Shown: positions 44,376 to 56,330 of the stretch, piece after piece | How the letters are laid out: the number at the start of each line of letters is the position of its first letter | Position numbering within the stretch: position 1 is the first letter of the stretch | The notes under the pieces: generated by a model | Databases searched by the model: none | What the model was told of the DNA's origin: nothing | Seen by the model: the letters and a program-made list of their open reading frames with translations, nothing else | Translations under genes and position numbers: made by a program | DNA from: Ceriagrion tenellum | Lineage: Eukaryota; Arthropoda; Insecta; Odonata; Coenagrionidae | Assembly (NCBI GenBank): GCA_963169105.1 | Contig: OY720640.1 | Span: 118,468,085 to 118,532,084 of the forward strand | Length of the DNA: 64,000 nucleotides | Reading direction: 5' to 3'

Positions 44376-47300
44376 CAGTATCACCCCCTTTTAATCTCTT
44401 TCAACTGTCTTGCATGGCGATTGCGCTCTCCACCGCTCGTTTTCGAAACGAGAGGGAAGGGGATTCGGTTGGCAACCCTCGGGCCAGACCAGACCCCGCC
44501 CACCTGTGGATTCCGGAGAGTAACTTCCCGTTCTCAACGGCCTTCTCTGCGCCACCCTCCTCCCACTCCATCTTGCCTTCCTTCCTCCCCCCGCCCCCAA
44601 CGCCCCCCATCATCCCGACTCTTCCTCCTCCTCCTCCTCCTTCAATCTTCACTTTAGGTCTCCTCGAGCGCATTCTTCTCGATCATCTCCATCCCTTCTT
44701 CACACACTCTTTCTCTGCACCTCGAGAAAATTCAACCTATTTTCCCCGGCCGTCTGACTGCCATTGGAATAAATAACCCATATCTGATGAGCAAACTGTG
44801 AATCGCACTCGTAGGGTTGAATTACAATCTCTTACCAAAAATCAAAATCATTTTTCTTTTTTGATATAGAACTTGAAACAACTACGGCGTTCCTGCACGT
44901 AAAATACGTACCTGGATAGCTATATGGACATTAAACACCAGTTTTATTTAACTGAAAGGAAATTTATTGGGCGATGCATACCTCAGTTATCCAAACGACT
45001 GTATCGCAGAAAATGAATAACTTGTTCATTAACTATAATTTTAATAAAGCTACAAAAGTGTATTAATTAGGATCTTTTTTTAGATGTAACAAATGAATAT
45101 CCGTATACATGTAAAAACAGACGATGATCGCCTCCAATGGCCATTTTCGTAATTCATAAGATAATCTCCGAAATATGATCACCCTAAGTTTCGACAAATT
45201 ACATTTTCAGTTAATACTGAAACATAAATCAACAAATGAGGAAGACGCATCTACTTAAAGACGTAATAAATCTCGCTCATGGAAAAGGAATTTAAGATTG
45301 GCTTCCAATGCGATTAGTTTATCTATTCCGAAATATCAGCTCGCTCTATCGAAAAACAAAAAAATTTTCATTACCCTCAAATCAGATGGATGGATAAATA
45401 TTATGATCATAATATTATGACGATATGATGGATAAGTAAATACGGAATATTAAACAGCGCATCTCAAATGGATAACAGACGCACCGTGGAATTTAAAATA
45501 AAAAAGGGCCAAGCATATAATTTCATAGATGAACTTCTGAGGCAGAAGTTGAGAGAGGGGTGGTTTTAAGTCAAATTTATGCTTTCCGTGTTGATGGTGA
45601 TTAAATAAAAATATCGGCGGAAAAAAAATTCGGTGGAATACCTTTCACTTTCACCGGAATACCCAGTGATTGCAGATTCAGATGCGTAGCAGACCTTAAT
45701 TCACCGCCACAAAATGGGCTTTCGGATGCTACCATCACAATGAGAACGAGATAAAAAAATGGCGAAGGGAGTACAAATAAATCCCTACACCACCTCGCTA
45801 TAACCCATTCTCTGCCTCCTGGTGGTGGTGGGATAGATGCGGACCGGACTGGTCACCCGGACGTTGCATTGAGGAATCGCGCGGCCACACCCACGCGAAG
45901 GTCAAGGGTCAAGCTCGGACCGAGTGAAAGAAAGCGAGGAGAACGCCTTGCGCCGGCACGAGGCTGAGAGACGGGAGGCCATATTCTATATGCCACGAAA
46001 TAACTGCATTTAAAATGAATATTCTCAAGAACCTAACTTCAAAAGACGGCTTACTTGAGTACGCGAGTCATAAATTGAGAAATACTCGGGTTATCTATCG
46101 GAAAAAGAAGGTAGGCTTACTTTATTACGGATGCAAGTTTTTGAATTCATAAGCAGCCTGAGTATGGTCTGTTAATTGCATGGTAAAGGCAAGATTTTTT
46201 CTGTGAATTGTAGTTATACAAACAGGTTTTTGTATTGATTCTGCTACTTTTTATGGGAAGTTTGATATGAAATATCTGTCGTTAATTTCAATTGAATTCT
46301 GTGCCTAAATAGCATCATGCCCTTAAGTCATGCTCTCACCTTCGAAGAGAAGAAGCAGCCTCAAGCAAGGATGAGAAATGCTAAGTTTTACGAGGGGAAA
46401 AAAGCCATCGTTTATTTCCAGTAATATGTTTTTTCTCCTCCGTATCCTTTCGACCTAAATTCCTTGTTTCCGTTGACGAGCCGAATACTTAATAACGAAC
46501 GACCACCGCTGAGCTTTTCTTTTCTGCAAGAGGTCGTCTGTGTGTGATTCGGGGTATAATCTCCCCAGCGGGCATATTCTCAACCCACCCACGCTTCATC
46601 TTTCAGCGTTTTCCCTCCCTACATCAACGTACAACTCCACTCATCAGCCCGCCCGCTTACTCAAACTACCTTCAAGCTTCCCATATCACACAAGATCTCA
46701 ATCATGACTCCGTCACGTGGTATCTGATCCATTACGACATCTATAGAACTTTCAACATTTCGTTGACAGAACTGCCCTCATATAGAACGCTGTTGCCAAA
46801 TGAACGACACCGCACGAAGTTACTTAAGGGAATGATATTAGCATTTTGGAAGACTCATTGATGTGCTGTTAGCACACGAAAATAGTAGAAGGGGAATATT
46901 TCCGCCGATACTGACAACGTCGCACCTTCCGTCTTCAGAAGATGTGTATTTGTCAATTGCAGTCTGGAAATTATCATAGTGCATTGCAATATACTTAGTA
47001 CACATCGAGGAGTTTTCCCGTATCCAAATACCTATCTCTTAAGAAACTTATTTATATTTGACGTGTTGATGCTAGTGGGTTCCAGGGTGACCTAGAGGTA
47101 AACGCACGAAACCAATTTTTGCCAAGAGTGTACGGAAAAAGACCCATCCTGTATACTGTCAGTAGAACGCTCAACAGCAAGCATTCTCTTAGTGACGCTG
47201 CGTCATACTTGGAGGTTAAATGTTCCGACAGAAACAGATGAAGGACGAACACTTGCCCGCACATTTCTCTGGACCTTTTCCCTGTACCTACTAACTCCAT

Positions 47301-48411
47301 CTATTCCTGTACTTTTCTCTTTCCATGGCTACGCGTTCCGGTCACTCCCTTCACAAAGGCGACCCCTAACTGAGTCCTCCATCCAGCCTCCCGACGCCCA
47401 TTTACCAGGGATCAAGGAATGAAAACGAAGGAAAATAATGCGATACCGCATGACCTTTCTTCGCCCGACTCCGCTTTCGAAATTTATGCCTTTAAATAAC
47501 ACCAAAACACATCTTCTCTCCCTCTCTCGCGCTATCTGGGACCTGCTCCGCGAGATTGTTATTTCTGAAATCCACCGAGAGAAGGAGAGCACTACCCCAT
47601 CATTCGTGCAAATGATCCCCGACATACAGTTGAATAATTGCTTCGTGGCCGACAACGCGTGCAATTTCTCCGCTTTCGTTTCATTTTTGTTTTCTCTCCC
47701 TCTATCTGTTCTTTTTAGTTCTCTTCGCTGCGTTCCCGAACTCTCTAACCGGCATCTCTTGTACCGTCGTCTGGAAATGGAGATTGAGTAATCGCGAAAC
47801 GGTTGAAAAATTATCCCAGCTGCGGTTTTGGATCCGAGGTCGGGAGGGGTGAGGAGGATTCTTCTAGCTGATGAAGGCAGGCATATTGCGGCACGTTAAA
47901 GAGAGAGGTGTTTTTGAGTCATCGAAGGAGGCCAATGTATCGGCAGAGTTTCTAATGACCCTTGAGAAGGAAACAAGGCCAGTCTAAACCTCATAAAGGC
48001 GTAAAAAGACTGCAGCATAGGCTATTAGGACTTAGAAGAATGGATTTTATTTATTTGACTGTAACATTAGCAATTAGTATAATTCGTCAGCTTAAAACAG
48101 TATATAATATGACTGGATAACTCCAAATATAATTAATAAATTTTATTTCCAAATGATAATTCTATTCAATCAAATAATGCTCGACCATCACAAAAAATAT
48201 GTTTTAAATGAGTGAATGTAAATGGGTAGTAGCAGTCATGCTCTCAATTACATTAGAGAACTACAACGTAACACGTAATTAGTAATAATTCAGATATAAC
48301 AGATTTAAAAGAGTCACTAGAGTTTTCATTTCTTTAAATCATCCCTGACAATTTCCTCGAGTATTTGCACATTTTGCTTTTCTGTTTTGCGTTAAGCAGG
48401 AATCGTTTCGG
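44376..48411. other. No recognised gene
   Basis: The largest stretch in which I identify nothing. About 44410-44760 is GC-rich and C-rich with a (CCT)n run (about 44625-44640) and overlapping frames; about 47200-47790 has overlapping frames on both strands. An AATATTATGATCATAATATT palindrome lies at 45397-45416. Confidence 0.4.
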
Positions 48412-49185
48412 CAATAATAATAATGTTTATTCTTCCTAACATGTTTCATTACAAATATTTTTTAATGTATTAAGGAAGTAATGTAGCCTATAAGGCATTG
48501 AGCCTGTGTTTAGGCCAATTTCAAAATCATTAATGCGGAAAAGAACACATCAAACCATGATTAACAAAATATGAAAAATATACAAACAAAAATAGGTGCG
48601 TAAAAAATTAAATATTACCACTGTGCTGGCTTAAGAACTTACAAAAATAAAAATAAGGTAAGTGTACTACAAATGCAATTGAAAATACAACATACTTATT
48701 ATATATTAAATTTACTGACACTTTACAATAAGGTTTCTATATTATCAAATGTCAACAACTATTTTAGAATGTCATTGATACCTATTGAAATGGGTAGATT
48801 ATTTGACATCATTTGGCAGGAGATTATACAATTTGGGCCCCATATACAGAAAACATCTTTTATGCATTGTGAGATTAGGTTTGGGTGTCAGGACCCAGAA
48901 ACCTCTTCGAAAATTAAACATGATATCACTCCCTAATAAAGATGGACTGTAACCACTACGTAAATAAAAGATTTTCAGTACTTTATAGCAGTGCAAGTAC
49001 CTCAGTGGGAGTATTTTTAATTCATTGAACAGAGGACGGGAGTGTTCATAGCGATTTTTTTGTAATATAAGTATTATTATTTTTTTCTGTATGAAATAGG
49101 CTGTCTTAAAAGTGCTGTAATAAGCTCCGCCCCAACACGTAAGTCCATAGTCCAGCTTTGAGTGCACTAAGGCATAGTAAATCAT
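48412..49185 (-). mobile_element. LINE ORF2 C-terminus and 3' end
   Basis: Reverse-strand frame of 128 residues (49185-48799): YYALVHSKLDYGLTCWGGAY, FIQKKIIILILQKNRYEHS, LFNELKILPLRYLHCYKVLK, LYNLLPNDVK. The Y..L.S.L.YG...WGG..... order is the post-RT domain of a CR1-type LINE family different from F1-F3. The 3' UTR runs to 48412-48424 where it ends in (ATT)4. 5' truncated at about 49185. Confidence 0.8.
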
Positions 49186-50110
49186 TTAACGAACGGTACG
49201 AATACGGTATCTTCACTTCGTAGAATATGACAAACGATTTTTTATTCTCACGGAATAATTTTTAAAAAGCGCACAAATCATTTTACAACCCATCACACTA
49301 AAATTTCAGTCCTTCCGATGAAATACAACAAAAAATCTCAACATATCGTTCTTATTTGTAATGCTTACTTTTGCACTGATTCATAGGTGTTTTATTCCAA
49401 TGAAACACGAACAGTTTACTGTACTATCAATATCTCAGCCGTATATTCATCAACTCATAAAATTATCCATTCGGTAAAGATTAAATATTTACTTTCATAT
49501 TTATTTAGAGCATTCCATTGAGATGTTGTATTGACAAAAGAAGAGGCTAATCATCCCATTGTTCAACTATCTAAAACTTTCCAAGTGTCAGCACTGATTA
49601 GGATATTACTTAAACTGACTAAAAACATTGAAAGACATATTCTCTTAAGTAAGACGTTTATAAAAATTTTTAGATTTTCGAATATTTTCCGTTTTATTAT
49701 GAATGCCCACATTTTTGAAACTTTCTTTCCAGCTACAAGTGAAGAGTGCCACAGTGCCATTAATGAGGAATTCCTGCATCCTCACTTCGAATAGCTCAGT
49801 AAATTGCGAATAAATTATGAAAAAAGACGGTAATCCGATGCCTACATTTCATTTTTAATAATTTTCTCATGAGTTCTTCCTTCTTATAATTAGTATTGTA
49901 CACAAATGGCATCCTTGTTAGTTGGAGATCTACCCTTCCCCCCTATTTTGTCGTTCTTCAACTGGACATAATGTGAATTCAAGCTCCATTTTTGATAAAA
50001 TTAGAGTTGTTCTTCACATCAGATAGAGGACAAGTTTTTTTTATAATGCGCCCGGGAACAGAGACAAATAACGCGGAGGTTTCCCGTACGCTCAATCGTC
50101 AATAATACTC
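49186..50110. other. No recognisable feature
   Basis: AT-rich; an unrecognised 87-residue frame at 49531-49794 is overlapped on the other strand. Confidence 0.5.
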
Positions 50111-50117
50111 TGCGTGC

Positions 50118-51093
50118 GCTGTTGGATGCGGTAGTGTATAAGGAAATTAGAAATGAAGAGGACAGACAGTTTTTAGCTAAGGATTTAGATGCGATTGATG
50201 ATTGGTGTGATAGTTGGCAGCTAGAATTAAATTTGAAGAAATGTGCGATAATGAACTTTTGGAAAAAGAATGGCTTTGCCCGGAATAATTATTGCATCCA
50301 AGAAAACAAAATATGTAACGTAGAATCAATTAAATACTTAGGCGTCACCATCACTGAAGACATGCCATGGGGGAAACACATCAGGGAAATAACTAGTGTA
50401 GCAAACCGTAGATTAGGATTCGTAAAAAGGGTTCTAGGCAAATGCGATGAGAGAGTACGAGAAAGAAGCTATTTTACACTTGTCAGGCCTCATTTAGAGT
50501 ATGCCTCTAGTATATGGGATCCCTACGAGGAAGGTATGATAAAAGAATTAGAGCGCGTGCAAAGGAGATCCGCTAGGTTTGTTAAAGGCCGTTATGATAA
50601 TTGTATAAGTGTTACGAGTTTAATAGAAGAACTAGGATGGGAATTACTATCAGAACGCAGGTTAAAATTTAGGTTAAACCTTTTAAGTAAATTCGAAACC
50701 GATTTGTTCACAGATGACGTTAGATATATTTTGAGAACCCCTGCGTATTATGCTAGGTTTGATCATATTAACAAGATTAGAGAGATAGATTGTCGTACCG
50801 ATAGATTTAAAATGTCATTTTTCCCGCGTACTATAAGAGAGAACAATAGGCAGCGTAGCAAAGGGATAGGTAGGTGAAATATAGTTAGAGTAGTCTGTAG
50901 TGCATGATGCATGTAATAACAACCGATAATCCCTTTCTTATTATGTAGATACTATCCATCTAGCTGCATGTGACCCTATTATCTAGCATGCCTTCATTAA
51001 ATATCCTAGTTGCAAGTCAATAGTGCATGTTTGGTGATCTTCACCCCTGCCACACACCCCCGTGGTGGCTCGCAGGGTATCACGTAGATGCGG
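50118..51093 (+). mobile_element. LINE family F1, best-preserved copy (partial ORF2)
   Basis: An open frame of 251 codons (50122-50877) covers the end of the RT palm, the thumb and the C-terminal domain of a CR1-like ORF2. It starts at the second Asp of the FADD catalytic box (DAVVYKEI); upstream sequence is unrelated, so everything 5' of the active site is missing. Landmarks: LNLKKCAIM (about residues 36-44), KYLGV (71-75), LVRPHLEYASSIWDPY (120-135), LERVQRRSARFVKGRY (143-158), SLIEELGWELLSERR (166-180), FTDDVRYILRTPAYY (196-210), FPRTIREN (234-241). The apparent first codon is TTG inside the original ORF, not a real start. The 3' UTR, hairpin and tail close at about 51093. The intact C-terminal frame implies fairly recent insertion. 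Confidence 0.92.
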
Positions 51094-51620
51094 TGATGAA
51101 AAAAACGCATGATCAATTGTATCTCTCTTACAACTGTGTATCGATATTTTATCGAAAAACGCCATACTTCTCTTCTGAGATTCGGTGGTTAAGGTATGTA
51201 GAGAATGAGAATGTAGAGAAAATCCATCTAAGCAAAAGTTTCAGGGCCCCGATCGGGCCCATATTTTACTTCCATAGTAAAACGACTGGAATCAGTGCTG
51301 TGGTTTCTTCATTTTGCTTCACTAAATTACTGGCAATCTCTGATCTACCGTTCGTGAATGGACGAGAAAATAAATGAAATATTTAATTCTTGCATTCAAT
51401 TTTGTTACACACTTTGTTTTTGTTTAAAAATTACGTTTTCAATGACAAAATTATAGTTTGTTTAGAATCCAGTAGCAGCAGCAATTTTTTTCCTCCGCAA
51501 CCTGAGCAATCGCTATTATCGGGAATATCCCCAAGGCGTTTTAAGGCTTATTTTATGCACACATGTGCCGTTATTTATACATAAATATTTATCATTACCG
51601 GGCAATTATGATGAAAAATA
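51094..51620. other. No recognisable feature
   Basis: Nothing identified. Confidence 0.5.
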
Positions 51621-51623
51621 GTC

Positions 51624-51746
51624 TGTGTAACTCCTGCGTTATTGTTGCGAATAGCGTTCCTTGGGCGGCTGGTCTGACTCGCTGTGCTCGTGCGCCCAAT
51701 GCCGCCTGTATAGGGCTATTCGCAACTTTACTGCAGGCGTTACACA
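51624..51746 (-). mobile_element. 123-bp MITE, copy 1
   Basis: Ends TGTGTAACTCCTGCG and GCAGGCGTTACACA with GAATAGC subterminal inverted repeats. It shares the 32-base block starting GGCGGCTGGTCTGACTCG with copy 2, where it is inverted. Confidence 0.8.
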
Positions 51747-52290
51747 ATGTACTCTTATTTTATTAGGAGATAGACTTTAAATAAAATGTCATTCTATTAC
51801 TTCATAGAGGAATGTATTTAGGGGCAATGTGGGTTGAAGGGACAGAGGAGAGAAACCCGGGGACGGAATGAGCCAGCTCTTAACGGAATTCCTCGATTGG
51901 TCTCCAGTTCGGTCCCAAGTACAGCTGGGTCTACGGTCGTACAATATCAGGAAGAAATCTCCATTTGGCATTCAAGTCGGGGTCGAAATACAAGTTGGCG
52001 AAGTGAAAATTTGAGCGCTCACTTTGGCAACCCAGCGCTCTATTAAGAACGTCGACCCGATTCTTCAGTGAAAACGAAGAAACAAGAAATATCGAATATT
52101 TCTGCGCGAGTTTTCCTTCGAAAACCACTTAAAGGCGGGGTACCAATTCCAGGTTATTTTGCCAAATTATAGAATGGAATAGAATGTTTATTGTTCCGGG
52201 AAAATTATTCCCATGGAACGTGATTAAAAAAAGCAATTATTACAGTGGTCACAATTGAGCTATAAGACTCTTTCCAACATCATCAGCATT
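51747..52290. other. No gene; possible LINE tail
   Basis: ATGTTTATTGTTCCGGG at about 52183-52200 resembles reverse-strand LINE tails seen at 30.5 and 48.4 kb, but the similarity is short. Confidence 0.4.
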
Positions 52291-52454
52291 TCCAAACATT
52301 GTATTTAAAAATGATGTGGTACGAAGTCACTCGCACGGGTGCATATACACCAGGGTTGAAATTCGCTATGAAAAAATCATTTGACTTGACCGGGATTCGA
52401 ACCCTCCCGGTCAAGTCAAATGATTTTTTCATAGCGAATTTCAACCCTGGTGTA
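52291..52454. mobile_element. SINE family D tail forming a perfect 50-bp palindrome
   Basis: The minus-oriented family D tail runs 52291-52395 (GATGTGGTACGAAGTCACTC, TACACCAGGGTTGAAATTCG) to the B-box region (GGGATTCGAACCC). It then turns back: 52346-52395 and 52405-52454 are exact reverse complements with a nine-base loop TTCGAACCC. Confidence 0.95.
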
Positions 52455-52574
52455 TCATCAGCATTATTTTTGTTACACCAGATTACAATTACAATTTCAT
52501 ATTACTTGATTATCAGAAGAATACATTACATACATGCATTATTTAAAAAAAAAGAAAAAATACCGAAAATATAT

Positions 52575-52803
52575 ACAGAATTTGTTCAACAGATTCAGGC
52601 GAGATATCGTGGAAGTTCTTCATGATGTAAGAGAAACAATTGCACTTTTCCACAAATTGCTTTAATGCGTACAACGCGTTTCGGCTCACAGAGCCATCAT
52701 CAGGTACAAGTCTTGTACCTGATGATGGCTCTGTGAGCCGAAACGCGTTGTACGCATTAAAGCAATTTGTGGAAAAGTGCAATTGTTTCTCTTACATTAC
52801 AGA
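52575..52803. mobile_element. Penelope-like palindrome, perfect 83-bp arms
   Basis: 52627-52709 and 52713-52795 are exact reverse complements separated by GTC. Each arm reads, outward from the centre, TTGTACCTGATGATGG, CTCTGTGAGCCGAAACGCG, TTGTACGCATTAAAGC and GTGGAAAAGTGCAATTG. CTGATGA, a GGCTC-TGT-GAGCC hairpin and GAAAC reproduce the layout of the hammerhead-ribozyme core known from Penelope-like element terminal repeats. There is one extra T between CTGATGA and the hairpin and no clear stem I, so activity is doubtful. Confidence 0.75.
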
Positions 52804-54505
52804 ATATGTCATAAAGAGAAAAACAGAACATTAGCTAACTAAAATTATGACTATTGCAGCTGAATTAAGCGACGTAAAAAGACCACTTCAAACCGCGATC
52901 TTCTGATCGAAAACGAATTGTCCGAACCCCGGTGCGTCAAATATATAATTGTGTCCTTACGGTCGCACAAAAAGAAAAGCAACTTCAAGGGGCGAGGTGG
53001 CTGAAAATTTATTCGAAAAACCCTTTTCTTTCCCTCATTTTGCACCAATTGGCCGGCTCATATCATAAGTTTATAATAGTTCCTCCAACCCCTCCATCAA
53101 CATTATCCCCTCAACCCTTCCCCCCCACTTTTTTCAAAAGAGCGAGTACATAGTCTGTTTTACATCCAGCCCCGACCTGAATCTTCGATTACGCGTCACT
53201 CATAAAAAAGGAGGCTTAAGCGTTAATTCGACCCAGACAGCTTCACCCCGTTCCGTCTCTCATTACGAAACAACTGCAAGCGTGAGTGCTTGGTTAAGGG
53301 CTCAATTGTTGGGCGTCCGGGTCGGAGATAGGCACGCTGCGGAGGGGATTGGAGGCTGCCGTGACCACAAAGAAGGGTCTGAATCCATCGCGGCATCAAC
53401 ACGCGCATTATTGCCGCGAGTTGTGAGCTCAAGTGTTCCTTGAAGCCGAACCGAACGACATTTTTATCTCTTAATATTCCTTCTGGTTTTAAAGGACAAT
53501 TGTTAAGGGCCCGCTGTTCACATAACTAATGTCCTTCTGCTCCTCTACGGGTGGCATGCAAAGTGGGTGTAGGTGGAAGGAAGAATAAAAAGAAATAGAC
53601 ACGCCACATGTCTCTCTGCGCGCCGACGCGGAGCGTGCTCTTCTTTTGTCATTTCCTTTCGGGAGCGATGTTTTAACAGTGTTTTCTCGGAAAAAAAATG
53701 AACAAAAACGAACAAAAGAGTCTTACCTTCGGCATACGTATTCCAGAGCCAAGTCTGAGCGTAAGTAACGGAAAGCAGATGGTATTTGCATTTCCAACGT
53801 CGCAATGGATTCATACAGACGGGTTTTCTCGCTCCCAGCCAACAAAGCGATTACCGCATGACGTTCCACCGATGTCTTGAGAAGTGGGAATCATGGAAGA
53901 GCTACAAAACGATAGAAGAAACTTTGCGATCCGCCGCATTGAAAAGCGTTGTAGCATCATCAGAAACCTGGATTCCGGAAGGTACAACAGTGATGTGAAA
54001 CAGTGGATCTAATAAATCGTTCATCGGAGACGTCACAAAGTTTTTTACTCAATTAGGCTATGAAGTTCAAAATAGAATTCTGAAAAGTATAGACCTCCAT
54101 TCACGCGAAGTCATGAATGTTTTCAGTTTCTTGAGTTCGAGTATGGAGGACATGACACGGTGAAGGAGATCTAAAGATCTTGACTCGCATGAAATCCCTT
54201 TAACTATATTTTACCCGACAAGTATTATTTGACATTAGATTATACAACCAAAGTACTCATAATTTTAAATGCAATTTATAATTATTACTATTGTATTTGT
54301 GATTGTATGCCTCTTCAGCTTTTTTTTATTACTAATTAATTATATCAATCAAAATAGCAAATAATAATTTATTTTTTCTTTGACGATGTCTTTTTTGTGA
54401 CAACTGAAATAATATTGGTGATCTTAGTGCCCAACGACAAGAACTACAATGAAACCTAACGCTGTACACATGAAAATCAATGAAAGCACAAACAATAGCA
54501 CATTT
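52804..54505. other. No recognisable gene
   Basis: Only short frames; a 60-90 residue overlapping set near 53545-53998 is not recognisable. Confidence 0.45.
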
Positions 54506-54509
54506 GGAC

Positions 54510-54628
54510 ATATAACGAGTGCAGTATAATTGTGAATAGCCCACGCAGGCGACGTTCGGCGCACGAGCACAGCGAGTCAGACCAGCCGCCCCATGAACGC
54601 TACTCGAAACTATAACGCAGGAGTTACA
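54510..54628 (+). mobile_element. MITE of the 51.6-kb family, copy 2
   Basis: Reverse complement of copy 1: GTGAATAGCCC, then GCGCACGAGCACAGCGAGTC and AGACCAGCCGCC identical to it, then CGCAGGAGTTACA. The outer left end is more diverged. Confidence 0.8.
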
Positions 54629-54639
54629 TTCATTCATTG

Positions 54640-55100
54640 ATCGTTCAATCCTAGGATTGGTTGACTGCAGCCGTCCGCCCTTCCCTACCAAATACTTGTT
54701 CCTTTACCTCCTGGTATCTCTTCCCGTGTACTTTCCTCGGTATTTGGTCCATGAACTTATTCCTTGGTCATCCTCTGGGGGATTTTCCTTCTATTTTGCC
54801 TTCAATTTTGTTCTTCACAAACCCAATGTGTCTCAGGGTGTGTTCAATCCATATTGTTCTCCTCTTCCCTATCGTGTTCCACATGGACCTTTCCTCTTCT
54901 ACTCTTCTGCACACTTCATCATTTCTAATTTTGTTCGTCCATTTTATCTTCATCACCCACCTCCAGCACCAGGTTTCGAAGGCTTCTATTCTTTTTTGGT
55001 CAGCTATTCCAATGGTCCGTGCTTCCGATCCACAGAATGCTACGCTCCACACGAATGTTTCCTGGTTTGTAGTCCTATATTTTTGACCACAGCAGTTATC
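54640..55100 (-). mobile_element. RTE-like LINE, C-terminal part (3' side of nested insertion)
   Basis: Reverse-strand frame: NQETFVWSVAFCGSEARTIG, DQKRIEAFETWCWRWVMKIK, WTNKIRNDEVCRRVEEERS, IGKRRTIWIEHTLRHIGFVK and NKIEGKIEGKSPRG. This order (WxVAxxGxExxT, K.RxEAFExWCxRxxLKIxWT, RxxNEEVxxRV, WIGHxLR, GKxEGKxxRGRPR) marks the C-terminus of RTE/Ingi-type LINEs. The frame is intact from about 55065 to 54768 and continues as RGRPRN... in the next bases. The upstream half lies beyond the F1 insertion at 55101-55600. Confidence 0.8.
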
Positions 55101-55606
55101 TACATCTGCATCAACATCTACGTGATACCCTGCGAGCCACCACGAGGGTGTGTGGCAGGGGGTGAATATCACCAAACATGCACTATTGACATGCAAGTAG
55201 GATATTTAAGGGAAATATGCTAGATAATAGGGTCACATGGAGCTAGATGGTTAGTATCTACATAATAAGAAAGGGATTATTGGTTGTTATCACATACATC
55301 ATGCACTATAGACTACTCTTACTATATTTCACCTACCTATCCCTTTGCTACGCTGCCTATTGTTTTCTCTTATAGTACGCGGGGAAAATGACATCTTAAA
55401 TCTATCGGTACGACAATCTATCTCTCTTATCTTGTTAATCTGATCAAACCTAGCATAATACGCAGGGGTTCTCAATATATATCTTACGTCATCTGTGAAC
55501 AACTCTGTTTCGAATTTACTAAAAAGGTTTAACCTAAATTTTAACCTGCGTTCTGATAGTAATTCCCATCCTAGTTCTTCTATTAAACTCGTAACACCTC
55601 GTTATC
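55095..55606 (-). mobile_element. LINE family F1 inserted into the RTE-like LINE, 6-bp TSD
   Basis: Body 55101-55600 on the reverse strand: ORF2 C-terminus from GTGTTACGAGTTTAATAGAA onward, 3' UTR, hairpin and tail (GATGTTGATGCAGATGTA). GTTATC flanks it at 55095-55100 and 55601-55606. The host reading resumes on both sides, which fixes the boundaries. Confidence 0.88.
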
Positions 55607-56330
55607 ATTTTCCCATGAACGCCTTCTTAGCTTGGTCTATTCTCCGCTTTATGTCTGTTATACTTTATTCGTTCCACGTGATGTTGTTTCAGAGATAGGT
55701 TGAAGGAATCCACTTACTCTAATTTCTCTCCTCTCTGGGTGCTTTTACAATCAGCTTATCTCTTCCGCATACTAGAATTTTGTTCTATGTCTTACGTATT
55801 TTCATATTGCATTCCTAGAGAACTTGGTCCATAACATTTAGTGACCTTTGAAGATCTTCGCGATTTCCAGGGATGACTGCGATATCATGTGCGAAGCGGA
55901 GTATATTAATTTCTTAACCGTTTATCTTAACTCTACTCAATCCAATTTCTTGTGCTTCTCGTATGGCCTCCTCCAAGTACATGATGAACAGTGCTGGTGA
56001 GAGGTTGCATCCTTGTCTTACTCCTGTGTTAATTTTAGCTCCAATCTGACTTCCGTCTCTCATTTGCTTTGTGACAACTTGCCTCCTTTGCAGTTAATAG
56101 ATTCTTCTTCTGTCGTTGTAATCTCTTTTGAGAGTTTTTCGAACAGTCTGAAAATCTTTTTCCACTCAACATTGTCGAAGGCTTTCTCCAGGTCCACGAA
56201 TGCGACACACAATGTTTGCTTGTTCACACGTATTGCTTTCTTCACGGTTACTCTCAGGTAGAGTAAGGCCTACTTGGTACCCCTGTCCTTTCTAAATCCA
56301 AACTGGCTTTCTGAGAGTTTTTTTTTCAAA
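55601..56330 (-). pseudogene. RTE-like LINE, reverse transcriptase region (5' side of nested insertion)
   Basis: Reverse-strand RT motifs in order: QFGFRKGxG (decayed, about 56300), VAFVDLEKAFDNVEW (about 56210-56165), GVRQGCNLSPALFIMYLEEA (about 56035-55975), FAHDIAVI at the catalytic box (about 55895-55872), and RRIDQAKKAF (about 55650-55620). The catalytic FADD has become FAHD, a stop codon lies at 55914-55916, and frames shift at least twice. It is therefore a dead copy. It continues, after removal of F1, into the C-terminal part at 54640-55094. Confidence 0.8.

Noticed and set aside
44414..44776. Open frame of 120 residues rich in Pro and Ser
   Set aside because: C-rich low-complexity DNA with a CCT run; overlapped by two minus-strand frames.
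52543..52834. The same protein encoded on both strands at one place
   Set aside because: It is a consequence of the perfect palindrome, not of coding.
54657..55223. Plus-strand frames of 141-188 residues rich in Phe, Leu and Ser that look membrane-like
   Set aside because: They are the antisense of the RTE-like LINE C-terminus; the minus strand is the coding one.
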